Assembly (NCBI RefSeq): GCF_018614975.1
Contig: NZ_JAGGNR010000012.1
Span: 337,838-401,837, forward strand
Origin: Paenibacillus polymyxa
GTDB taxonomy: Bacteria > Bacillota > Bacilli > Paenibacillales > Paenibacillaceae
Length of the DNA: 64,000 bases
Direction of reading: 5' to 3'
Below are positions 17,884 through 25,584 of the stretch, piece after piece (the stretch's first letter is position 1; every line of letters begins with the position of its first letter). The notes beneath the pieces are model-generated. The model was given only the letters and a program-made list of their open reading frames with translations. It ran no database searches and was not told the origin of the DNA. Made by a program: the position numbers and the translations under genes.

Positions 17884-17906
17884 AATAAAGATAAGGATGA
17901 TCTGAA

Positions 17907-19346
17907 ATGAACAAAAGGAAGAAAACACGGTGGCCCGTTTGGCTGGTTGGATTTATTGTATTTGCTGGCGGGATTCTAGGAATCAATCTAATGGTGCAAA
18001 ATGTTCTAGCTGGAAACAACAGCGCTACAGAGTACGTTGAAGTGTCGCCCAGTGCATACCCAGGATTAAATATCGAAACAAGGACGAAGAATACGAAGCA
18101 TTATATATTGTCGATTAGCAACGTCCTAACAAATAGCAAGGAGATTAATACTCCTATTCAGACGTGGGTCAATGATCAGGAAAAGAAATTTTTAACCCAG
18201 GTTGAGACAGGTGCAAAAACGCTTCAAGGCGATCATCGTGCTGAATTGAATATTACAGTAGATACGAATAAAATTAATGACCATTTATATAGTTTAGTGT
18301 TCACTTCCTATCAAATCACCACAGGCGGTGCTAATGGACAATCGATAATAAAATCTTTTAATATCGACACAGCTGAAAATAAAATTTTGAATTTATCCGA
18401 TATCATGACTTATGACAAAGCAGCTGTTGACCATATTATGTCAATCGTGAAGGAAGAATTGAAGAAACAGAAAAACGTCCACTCTTATGTATTCGAAGTA
18501 GAACTTCAAAAATCTATAAAAAAACCATCTGAATGGAAATGGTCGATAGGTAACGGAGTCTTTACTTTATATTTTAATAAATACGAGATCGCTGCTGGTG
18601 CAGCCGGAACGATCCAAGTGAACATTCCACTGAAATCTTTGCATTCCTACTTGAAAAAGGACATCACTAAAAAATGGAATATCACTTATGGAAATAACGA
18701 TGAGCCAGAAGGGAAGGGGCCAACTCAGCCTCCGCTTGATCCTAAAGGGAAATATGTGGCTCTTACCTTTGATGACGGGCCTCACCCAAAGGTGACACCT
18801 AGAGTTCTAAAGACTTTGAAGGAGTACAACGCGAAGGCTACTTTCTTCATGCTGGGCGTACAAGTAGAGTATTATCCTGATATGGCTAAAAAGGTTGCTG
18901 AGGCCGGCCATGAGATCGGCAATCACTCCAAGGGTCATCCGAATCTGGCGAATATGAGCCTGAGTGAGGTGCGCAAACAAATCATAGAATCATCGCACCG
19001 AATCGAAGATGCGACTGGAGAAAAACCAACCCTATTCCGTCCGCCTTATGGTGCTATGAATGAATCAGTCAAAAAAATCACCAAAGAACAGAAAACACCC
19101 ATTATTTTATGGTCTGTGGATTCGCTGGATTGGAAAAGCCGGAACGCCCAAGCTGTAAATAAAGAGGTTGCTAAAAACATCAGATCAGGTTCGATTGTAC
19201 TTATGCATGATATTCACGCTTCTACAGCTGATGCGCTGCCCCAAATGCTTAAATCACTAAAAAAGCAAGGCTACCAATTCGTAACGGTTTCTCAGTTGTT
19301 GTCCTTGAATGAATCCACAGGAAATGGCCCTTATTATAATCAATAA
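17907..19346 (+). CDS. pdaC: PdaC-like peptidoglycan N-deacetylase with RsiV-like N-terminal domain
   Basis: 479 residues: an N-terminal signal anchor (about 10-32), an RsiV-like DUF4163/DUF3298 domain (about 45-250, closing with FNKYEIAAGAAG), and a polysaccharide deacetylase domain (about 280-470). The catalytic set is intact: FDDGPH (Asp289-Asp290), NHSKGH with His340 and His344, RPPYG, and MHDIH. B. subtilis PdaC has the same two-domain layout and deacetylates N-acetylmuramic acid, giving lysozyme resistance. AAGGATG precedes the ATG. It lies at the end of the SigV module and is followed by a strong terminator. Confidence 0.9.
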   Translation: MNKRKKTRWPVWLVGFIVFAGGILGINLMVQNVLAGNNSATEYVEVSPSAYPGLNIETRTKNTKHYILSISNVLTNSKEINTPIQTWVNDQEKKFLTQVETGAKTLQGDHRAELNITVDTNKINDHLYSLVFTSYQITTGGANGQSIIKSFNIDTAENKILNLSDIMTYDKAAVDHIMSIVKEELKKQKNVHSYVFEVELQKSIKKPSEWKWSIGNGVFTLYFNKYEIAAGAAGTIQVNIPLKSLHSYLKKDITKKWNITYGNNDEPEGKGPTQPPLDPKGKYVALTFDDGPHPKVTPRVLKTLKEYNAKATFFMLGVQVEYYPDMAKKVAEAGHEIGNHSKGHPNLANMSLSEVRKQIIESSHRIEDATGEKPTLFRPPYGAMNESVKKITKEQKTPIILWSVDSLDWKSRNAQAVNKEVAKNIRSGSIVLMHDIHASTADALPQMLKSLKKQGYQFVTVSQLLSLNESTGNGPYYNQ

Positions 19347-19360
19347 GTTCATCACACAAA

Positions 19361-19402
19361 AAGAGGTACAAACCTTCGTTTTTCTAAGGTTTGTACCTCT
19401 TC
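19361..19402. terminator. Strong terminator after pdaC
   Basis: AAGAGGTACAAACCTT pairs perfectly with AAGGTTTGTACCTCTT around a 9-nt loop. The flanking tracts are short (TTCT on the plus side, TTTTTGTG on the minus side), so it may work in both directions. The 230 nt after it (19403-19631) hold nothing recognisable except a weak AGGGGGGG purine run near 19566. Confidence 0.8.
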
Positions 19403-19631
19403 TATAAGAATGGATTTGCTTCTTATATTCAGATACGGATGTAAGAGAAGTAATTGTAGCTAATTTCATGTAAAAATATGGTTTTAGTTGCGTTTTTATT
19501 GGTGTTAAGTAATTTTTGTTGCAGGATTATGGTTATTTTTACCGAATAATAGTTAGGCCCACCCTAGAGGGGGGGATAGAGATACTTAGTGATCGTAGCA
19601 CTATACATAATAATGAGGGGATCAAGAAAAA

Positions 19632-19946
19632 ATGGAACTTGTAGAAATGACACAAAGTAAAAGTAAAAGTAAAAGTAAAAGTAAAAGTAACAGTAATGCA
19701 ACTCAGAAGTTTAGAGTAAAGTGGATAAGAAAAGCGATAGTCCTATGGATTGCACTTTTAGTTATCGGTTTGATCGCATTACAGTCCTCCGCTTTTGCAT
19801 CATCTGCATCGGGTAACTCCATCACTTCAGTTCTTGATCGAAATGATTACTTGCTGGACGATGGTACACTCTGGTCTAAAGGTATTTCTCAATGGCAAAC
19901 TGATCGTGATTTACTGATGAATACACCAATTCATCACTTCAATTGA
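19632..19946 (+). CDS. Short Ser-Lys-repeat membrane protein, probably truncated
   Basis: 104 residues: a start with a (Ser-Lys)n tract at about 9-19, a basic segment, one membrane helix or signal (about 36-56) ending ASSASG, and about 45 external residues containing SVLDRNDYLLDDGTLWSKG. That last motif resembles repeat units of the RCC1/beta-propeller type surface proteins, which are much longer, so this looks like the N-terminal stub of a truncated gene. There is a purine-rich AATGAGGGG upstream. I cannot name the family; it may be a pseudogene. Confidence 0.5.
   Translation: MELVEMTQSKSKSKSKSKSNSNATQKFRVKWIRKAIVLWIALLVIGLIALQSSAFASSASGNSITSVLDRNDYLLDDGTLWSKGISQWQTDRDLLMNTPIHHFN
19656..19691 (+). 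repeat. In-frame hexanucleotide tandem repeat (AGTAAA)
   Basis: Five perfect AGTAAA units and one AGTAAC unit encode the Ser-Lys tract. Because the unit is six bases, copy-number change alters protein length without a frameshift. Confidence 0.9.
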
Positions 19947-19962
19947 TTGCAAGTCACAGCAC

Positions 19963-20023
19963 AAAAAAAGCCCGCTTTCCGTTACACTCCACGTGGGAGA
20001 ATATCGGAAAACGGGCCATTTTT
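19963..20023. terminator. Bidirectional terminator between convergent small genes
   Basis: CCCGCTTTCCG pairs with CGGAAAACGGG, with an inner CTCC/GGAG stem; A-tract before and TTTTT after give a usable T-tract on both strands. It separates the Ser-Lys-repeat gene from the convergent gene at 20048-20350. Confidence 0.75.
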
Positions 20024-20047
20024 CATAATGTAGAAGAAATATAATAA

Positions 20048-20350
20048 CTACTCTACGCCATCCTTAAAGTGTTTGTTCCAGTGTTTATCGCCCTTGTGCA
20101 ACAGATCTTCTACCGTTTTCTCAAGAGTCATCAACAGCTGTGCTCTGACATCAAGTACGGTTTCTCTGTACAAGCGTTCTTCCGATCCAACGATTTTATC
20201 GCCGTATAATGCCTGTGCAGCTACGTACTTCCGATGTTCCTCGACCAGAGTATCAATGGACTCTAATGCATGTTCCACAAAGTGGGAAATACTTTGATAT
20301 TCTTTGGGCATTTGTTCTTTTAAAGCTTGAATTTTCGCAAGAGCTGGCAT
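20048..20350 (-). CDS. Hypothetical protein, helical, 100 aa
   Basis: A soluble, charged, mostly helical protein (PALAKIQALKEQMPKEYQ at the start) with no membrane segment and no family I can name. GAGGTG lies 6 nt before the ATG at 20350; an in-frame GTG at 20357-20359 would overlap that site and is not preferred. It is divergent from the ECF sigma gene at 20702; the roughly 350-nt space between them contains that gene's promoter. Confidence 0.65.
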   Translation of the reverse strand: MPALAKIQALKEQMPKEYQSISHFVEHALESIDTLVEEHRKYVAAQALYGDKIVGSEERLYRETVLDVRAQLLMTLEKTVEDLLHKGDKHWNKHFKDGVE

Positions 20351-20644
20351 GCTCATCACCTCGTGTTTATGAATGTAAATTTACAATACACTATTTTCAT
20401 AAAAATTGCATTAAAATCAGCTTAAATTTGGACAAATTTCGACTTTTTTTATTTTCGCAATCAAAAAAGTGCTTATCTATAATGTATGCCATTGCATTTG
20501 AATTGAGTCGTGTAAGTAATGGAATCCCTTTTGGATACGTTTGGTGACTCGTTATGCAATTTCTGTTATTCTAAGAGAAGATTTCAGCGGCCTTAATACA
20601 TACGCCGTTATTTTGTTATGGCAAATTAAAAAAAAACTTAACTT

Positions 20645-20671
20645 TGCAACAATTTTATTGATGATCACGTC
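20645..20671 (+). promoter_or_regulatory. ECF-type promoter of the second sigma/anti-sigma pair
   Basis: TGCAAC at 20645-20650, a 17-nt spacer and CGTC at 20668-20671. The -35 AAC and -10 CGTC are typical of ECF promoters. It would start transcription about 25 nt before the sigma gene, pointing to autoregulation. It differs from the AAAAC sites of the SigV module. Confidence 0.65.
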
Positions 20672-20701
20672 TGTAAGGTTGCAGGGAGAGGGGGATCCTT
20701 T

Positions 20702-21250
20702 GTGGTAGAGCCGGAACTCATCAGAGCCGCTCAATCGGGCGATCGCGACGCTCTAATTACCCTATTGCGGGAGATTGAACAACATGTTTATCGGACCGCA
20801 TATTACATTCTCAATAATGAACAGGACGCTTTGGATGCTGCTCAGGAAGCGTTGATCCGAATTTACACCAAAATAAATTCATACGAAGAAAAGGCCCAAT
20901 TCAAAACATGGGTACAACGCATCGTCACGAACATCTGTATTGATAAATTCAGAAGAACCAAACCGTCTGTCTCCATTGACGAACATGACATGGTTTTTCA
21001 GGATAATCAGGATGTGGAGTACGAGGTCATGTCTACATATGTGGCCCAAGACATTCAGGATGCAATCAACAAGCTTCCCGAGCATCATCGTACCGTTATT
21101 GTTCTAAGATATTTGCAGGACTTATCCTACAATGAAATTGCCGATTGTCTCGATCTTCCGTTGAATACGGTGAAATCTTATTTATTTAGAGCCAGACAGC
21201 AATTACAGAATCTACTACAGGAATATCAGAAAGGTGGTGTGACAGGATGA
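20702..21250 (+). CDS. ECF RNA polymerase sigma factor
   Basis: 182-residue group 4 sigma factor: region 2 with ALDAAQEALIRIYTKI and FKTWVQRIVTNICIDKFRR, region 4 with IVLRYLQDLSYNEIADCL and TVKSYLFRARQQL. It resembles the SigW/SigX group but I would not assign it to a named B. subtilis factor. The GTG start follows AGGGAGAGGGGG. It overlaps the anti-sigma gene by 4 nt (ATGA), and an ECF-type promoter lies just upstream. Confidence 0.92.
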   Translation: MVEPELIRAAQSGDRDALITLLREIEQHVYRTAYYILNNEQDALDAAQEALIRIYTKINSYEEKAQFKTWVQRIVTNICIDKFRRTKPSVSIDEHDMVFQDNQDVEYEVMSTYVAQDIQDAINKLPEHHRTVIVLRYLQDLSYNEIADCLDLPLNTVKSYLFRARQQLQNLLQEYQKGGVTG

Positions 21251-22524
21251 AATGCGAAGAGGTGGTGGAATGGATGCACCGCTATCTGGATCATGATCTG
21301 GGCGAGGCGGAAACCGCGCAGATGCTACAGCATGTGGCAAAGTGTCCGGAGTGCGCCGAGAATTTTAGTTTACTCAGAGCTCTTTCCAGAGAACTGGAAG
21401 AATTACCGCAAGTAAGCCCGAAATTTAGTCTGGTTGATGCGATTATGCCACAGCTTGATGCCATTGACGAAGCGCGTAAGGAACAAAGTAGCACCATACA
21501 GGAAATGAATCCTGTCCCCGCTGCATTTGAGAATTTACAACGTTCAAGTGAGCGGAAAACGAAGCAAAAATGGCTTAACTCGATGGCAGGACGCATGTCC
21601 ATGGGTGCAGCTGCTGCGGCAGTTATATTGGGATTCGCCATCTGGGGAAATCCGCCTGAACAGATTGAGAATGCCGATTCCATGCTGATGAGATCTGGAG
21701 CTTCTCAAGAGAGTGGCAATGTGGATGAGAATCCATTAAGCAAGAGTATTGAAAATTCTGATCCTGCCACTTCATCCCAATCAAGCAGCAACGATGTGTT
21801 TGTGGATCAATCGAATGTTTCACCAACTGAACCAGATAACCAAGGTGTAGAAACAATTCCTGAAGAGAATGGTGGAGATGAGGTACAGGAGCCTGAGGTT
21901 AAGTCAGATCCGACACCTCAACAACCGGCTACCGAATCATCGCCTGCTCGGAATAAAGGAACTCAGGATAATTCGTCTAAAACTCCTTCGACCGATAATC
22001 AGAAGAATCCGGATCAGAACCAAGATTCTGAGCAGAGAACTCAAGCATCAGGAGATGCTCCTGAATCTTCTGCAGATGGAGAAGAGAATGGAGTAACAGA
22101 AACAGAAAATGGAGATTCCTTCACTTCTCAGATGATCGTACCAAATACCAATGAAGATGCTCCGGTAGAAGGCAGTTCTTCTCCTGATTCCAGTGCAGGT
22201 GCAGATGCTTCTGGAGGAAACAAAGGATTCGCAGCAGGGCCGGATCAGGGAATGGCTACAACAGCAGCACCAAAAGAATGGAAATCCCCTGACGGCTCTT
22301 ATGTAGTTATGCTTATTGGTGATCAAATCAGCATATACTCCAAACCTGTGAGCGAACCGGATGTTCTAAATTTGGTTGAACAACGCAGTATAGAGGGGAC
22401 ACTGAAGTCAGCGAGTTGGTCGAAGGATGGTACCCTATTTAATTACGAAACGGACAAGGATGGAACAACGGCGAAGAACTCGTTTAATGTACCTGCTGTT
22501 TCAGGTGGAGCTCCTGCGAAATAA
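21247..22524 (+). CDS. Transmembrane anti-sigma factor with zinc finger (ZAS domain)
   Basis: 425 residues. The cytoplasmic N-terminus carries the zinc-binding anti-sigma pattern His29-x3-Cys33-x2-Cys36 (HVAKCPEC); one membrane helix is at about 117-134; then comes a very long Ser/Asp/Gln/Pro-rich region (about 135-335) and a C-terminal segment of about 80 residues (SPDGSYVVML to NSFNVPA) that looks like one or two beta-propeller-type strands. By family, it holds the cognate sigma factor at the membrane until a surface signal triggers release. The signal is unknown; the long disordered exterior is unusual in size. Confidence 0.88.
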   Translation: MKCEEVVEWMHRYLDHDLGEAETAQMLQHVAKCPECAENFSLLRALSRELEELPQVSPKFSLVDAIMPQLDAIDEARKEQSSTIQEMNPVPAAFENLQRSSERKTKQKWLNSMAGRMSMGAAAAAVILGFAIWGNPPEQIENADSMLMRSGASQESGNVDENPLSKSIENSDPATSSQSSSNDVFVDQSNVSPTEPDNQGVETIPEENGGDEVQEPEVKSDPTPQQPATESSPARNKGTQDNSSKTPSTDNQKNPDQNQDSEQRTQASGDAPESSADGEENGVTETENGDSFTSQMIVPNTNEDAPVEGSSSPDSSAGADASGGNKGFAAGPDQGMATTAAPKEWKSPDGSYVVMLIGDQISIYSKPVSEPDVLNLVEQRSIEGTLKSASWSKDGTLFNYETDKDGTTAKNSFNVPAVSGGAPAK

Positions 22525-22694
22525 TTAAAAATGGGGAGTGGGCTCCTCTAAAACGAAAGAACATTCTCAGTATGACAAGCATATAGTGGAAGTAACAAAA
22601 CGTCCTATCTCAGTTCAAACAACTGACGTCGTATGACCGCGCACCGGCTTTTTCTAGAACTGCTGGTGTCCGCGTTTATATAGATGTAGGACAG

Positions 22695-22731
22695 GGGACC
22701 TTCATCCGTAACTGGATGTAAGGTCCCTTTG
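22695..22731 (+). terminator. Terminator-like hairpin after the anti-sigma gene
   Basis: GGGACCTTCATCC pairs with GGATGTAAGGTCCC around GTAACT; the following tract is short (TTTGTT), so efficiency is uncertain. Confidence 0.6.
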
Positions 22732-22781
22732 TTGTCTTGCGCTTTTTCTGGTAGGATAAGAGGGATAAGGAGGCGCCGTGA

Positions 22782-23798
22782 ATGGATGTAAAAAGTGCAA
22801 CAAAGGCAATACGTAATGGAGAAACGGCACCGATCTATGTGCTGTACGGAACGGAGAAGTACCAGATACAGCAATTTACGGATATGTTAAAAAAACAGGT
22901 TATTGAAGAAGAACATCGTGATTTTGCGATTATTCCATATGATTTGTCTGAAACGGCTGTGGAGGTCGTTATTGAAGAAGCAGAGACCGTACCTTTTCTG
23001 GTTCCGCGCAAATTAATTATTGTAAGGGACGCGAGCCTGTTCACCGCAGGCAAAGAATCCAAGATTGAACATCAGGTTGATCGTCTGCTTACATATATGG
23101 AAAATCCGGCAGATTACAGTACGATTGTTTTTTTGGCTCAAGGGGATAAGCTGGATGAGCGTAAGAAACTGGTGAAGGCTGTCAAGAAAAAGGCAGTCGT
23201 TCTTGCTTTTGCTCCACTCAGTGGAGAAGAGTTATTGAATTGGATAGTGAAACTTGCGAAGCAGCGGGATGTTTCCTTGGAGACGGGAGCGGCGGAAACG
23301 TTGATCAGCTATGCAGGAACAGGTCTTCAGACCCTGTCTGCTGAAGTAGACAAGTTATGTTTGTTTGCGGGTAATGGGGGGACAATCAAGCGTGCTGATA
23401 TCGAGTCACTGGTTGCCCGTAGTACAGAGCAGAATGTATTTTCTTTGGTGGAAGAACTCGCTAATTTGCGACTGGAGAAAGCGTTGGCTCTTTTCTATGA
23501 GTTGCTGAAGCAGCGGGAAGAACCGATTAAAATTGTCGCTTTAATCGCACGCCAGTTTCGGATCATGATCCAGGTGAAAGAGTTGGGGCAACAAAGTTAC
23601 TCCCAGCAGCAGATTGCCAGTCAGCTTGGTCTGCATCCGTATGCTGTTAAGATTGCGGGTGAACAAGCCCGTAAATTTCAGCCGGATCGTCTGAGAATGA
23701 TCCTGAGTCACCTCAGTGAACTGGATTACCAAATGAAAACAGGGGCTGTGGATAAAGTGCTTGGCCTGGAGCTGTTCTTATTAAGACTTGGTGCGTGA
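22782..23798 (+). CDS. holA: DNA polymerase III subunit delta
   Basis: 338-residue clamp-loader subunit (YqeN in B. subtilis) that opens the beta clamp. N-terminal AAA+-like part starts IYVLYGTEKYQI; the SFxVLEEL-like segment FSLVEELANLRLEKALALF and the C-terminal LDYQMKTGAVDKVLGLELFL region are typical of the delta family. GGAGG precedes the ATG. It marks the return to the conserved backbone after the accessory region, and is convergent with rpsT as in B. subtilis. Confidence 0.95.
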   Translation: MDVKSATKAIRNGETAPIYVLYGTEKYQIQQFTDMLKKQVIEEEHRDFAIIPYDLSETAVEVVIEEAETVPFLVPRKLIIVRDASLFTAGKESKIEHQVDRLLTYMENPADYSTIVFLAQGDKLDERKKLVKAVKKKAVVLAFAPLSGEELLNWIVKLAKQRDVSLETGAAETLISYAGTGLQTLSAEVDKLCLFAGNGGTIKRADIESLVARSTEQNVFSLVEELANLRLEKALALFYELLKQREEPIKIVALIARQFRIMIQVKELGQQSYSQQQIASQLGLHPYAVKIAGEQARKFQPDRLRMILSHLSELDYQMKTGAVDKVLGLELFLLRLGA

Positions 23799-23840
23799 AG
23801 TGATACGTAAACCTGATAGAATAATAGTATGAGTAACAAA

Positions 23841-23895
23841 ACAAAGCGACCTTTGCTCCATGATGGTTAAATCATTGGAATGAAGGTCGCTTTGT
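23841..23895 (+). terminator. Long hairpin after holA
   Basis: ACAAAGCGACCTT pairs perfectly with AAGGTCGCTTTGT, with an inner CCATGAT/ATCATTGG stem. The T-tract is poor on the plus strand. Confidence 0.65.
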
Positions 23896-23922
23896 CTGTG
23901 TCTTATACTTATCGAATCAGAT

Positions 23923-23960
23923 ACTAAAAAATCCTGAAAGCCTATGCTGTTCAGGATTTT
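23923..23960 (-). terminator. Intrinsic terminator of rpsT
   Basis: On the minus strand AATCCTGAA and TTCAGGATT form the stem, followed by TTTTT. The opposite side also has TTTTT, so it may serve both strands. Confidence 0.85.
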
Positions 23961-23987
23961 TCCATTGGATCGTATAAGTAACGCTTC

Positions 23988-24260
23988 TTACGCTTGTGCG
24001 GAAAGAGCGTTCAGTTTTTTCGCCAAGCGAGACTTTTTGCGTGCTGCAGCATTTTTATGAACCAGACCTTTAGTTACAGCCTTGTCCAGCTTTTTGGAAG
24101 CAGCTTGAATCGCAGCTTTTGCAGTATCAACTTCGTTACTTACCAGAGCAGCATCAGCAGCTTTAACAGCTGTACGGAGTGCAGACTTCTGGGAAGCGTT
24201 GAGTGCGCGGCGCTTGTCGCTCGTTTTTACGCGTTTAACAGCGGATTTGATGTTTGGCAT
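23988..24260 (-). CDS. rpsT: 30S ribosomal protein S20
   Basis: 90 residues, highly basic, starting [18 protein letters not shown], the family's typical N-terminus, and ending with the [10 protein letters not shown] motif. Binds 16S rRNA in the body of the small subunit. ATG at 24260 is preceded by AGGAGGTG with 8-nt spacing; an in-frame GTG at 24269 overlaps that site and is not the start. Confidence 0.97.
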   Translation of the reverse strand: MPNIKSAVKRVKTSDKRRALNASQKSALRTAVKAADAALVSNEVDTAKAAIQAASKKLDKAVTKGLVHKNAAARKKSRLAKKLNALSAQA

Positions 24261-24435
24261 TACATTCACCTCCTGTAAGGCATTTGCATGAATACAAACG
24301 TTTCACAACTTAAAATATTCTATCACGCTAGCATGTAAAATGCAACAGATATTCCTACGATGTTCGACATGCTGTATAAAGAAACCCTTTTTCCCACACA
24401 ATATGCTCAAATGCGGTAAGGGAGGCAGGGACAGA

Positions 24436-25437
24436 ATGACACTGGATTTGCAAAACTATACAGTTCGTACCGATTTGGCGATCGACTCCAAGGAAATGGC
24501 GCAAGGTGGACAGAAACAGACGATTCCCGGACTACGGGAAGATGTAGAGAAAAAAGAGGGCATTACGATTACACGTATTGATGTTCTCAATGAAGAAGCA
24601 GCCAAGGCCATTGGACGGGTGAAAGGTCACTATGTCACCTTGGAAGTACCTTCACTACGGAATGGTGATACCGAGTTACAGGAGCGAGTTGCCGCCGAGT
24701 TCACACGTGAGATGGAAGATTTTATGGTTAAGGCCGGAATCAACAAAACATCCAAGGTCTTGATTGTTGGCCTGGGCAACTTAAATGTCACCCCGGATTC
24801 ACTCGGTCCACTTGTTGTGGAAAATCTGATGGTGACCCGTCAGTATTTCGAATTGGTGCCAGATCAGGTTGCGCCAGGGTATCGGGAAGTCAGCGCGATT
24901 GCTCCCGGCGTGTTAGGTACAACGGGCATTGAATCCAGTGACATCGTACAGGGGATTGTAGATCGTACCAAGCCGGATGCCATTATTGCGATTGATGCGC
25001 TGGCCTCCCGTTCCTTGGAACGTGTAAATACAACGATTCAGGTAGCGGACATTGGTATTCACCCGGGTTCCGGTATTGGAAACAAACGGCGCGGCCTGAC
25101 TCGTGAGATATTAGGTGTGCCTTGCATCGCCATCGGAGTACCAACCGTATGTTATGCGTCCACCATTGTGAATAATGTGATTGAGATGATGCGCTCACAC
25201 TTTCGCCAGGAAACGGATCAGACCAAACAGATCATGGGTATGCTGGACGACATCGGTGAGCAAGAACGCTTGAGTCTGGTGAAAGAGGTGCTGGAGCCAT
25301 TGGGTCATGACCTCATTGTTACCCCAAAGGAAATCGATGAGTTTATTGAGGGAATTGCCAATGTTATCGCTACAGGACTTAACGCCGCACTCCATGATGC
25401 AGTGAATCCGGATAACGTAGCTGCTTATACACACTAA
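24436..25437 (+). CDS. gpr: Germination protease GPR
   Basis: Aspartic-like protease that starts degradation of small acid-soluble spore proteins at germination; made as a zymogen in the forespore. 333 residues from the ATG at 24436, with GGAGG 10 nt before it. Family motifs include LIVGLGNLNVTPDSLGP, AIDALASRSLERVN and HPGSGIGNKR. A GTATA-N18-CACAATA pattern at about 24373-24402 loosely resembles a SigF/SigG promoter but is weak evidence. The next gene, spoIIP, follows as in B. subtilis. Confidence 0.94.
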   Translation: MTLDLQNYTVRTDLAIDSKEMAQGGQKQTIPGLREDVEKKEGITITRIDVLNEEAAKAIGRVKGHYVTLEVPSLRNGDTELQERVAAEFTREMEDFMVKAGINKTSKVLIVGLGNLNVTPDSLGPLVVENLMVTRQYFELVPDQVAPGYREVSAIAPGVLGTTGIESSDIVQGIVDRTKPDAIIAIDALASRSLERVNTTIQVADIGIHPGSGIGNKRRGLTREILGVPCIAIGVPTVCYASTIVNNVIEMMRSHFRQETDQTKQIMGMLDDIGEQERLSLVKEVLEPLGHDLIVTPKEIDEFIEGIANVIATGLNAALHDAVNPDNVAAYTH

Positions 25438-25456
25438 AACCTAAACTGAGCTCAGC

Positions 25457-25490
25457 AGAAGGTCCGAATCTATCGGACTTTCTTTTTTTT
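25457..25490 (+). terminator. Intrinsic terminator after gpr
   Basis: GAAGGTCCGA pairs with TCGGACTTTC around ATCTA, followed by eight T. Confidence 0.8.
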
Positions 25491-25584
25491 ATTCCTGGAA
25501 TCTTTCATCTTCCTGTTCTATCAATTCTTGCAGGCTCATAGAGTTGAAGTATAAGAGTTGTCCAGCAGGGAAGGAGACAGCAGA

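Noticed and set aside
19656..19691. Tandem repeat considered as a CRISPR or origin-type iteron
   Set aside because: The unit is six bases, without spacers, and lies inside an open reading frame where it encodes Ser-Lys.
20702..22524. Second ECF module considered as SigW and its anti-sigma RsiW
   Set aside because: The sigma sequence is not close to B. subtilis SigW, its own promoter is TGCAAC/CGTC rather than TGAAAC/CGTA, and the anti-sigma is much longer than RsiW. Only the nfeD-floA promoter looks SigW-like.
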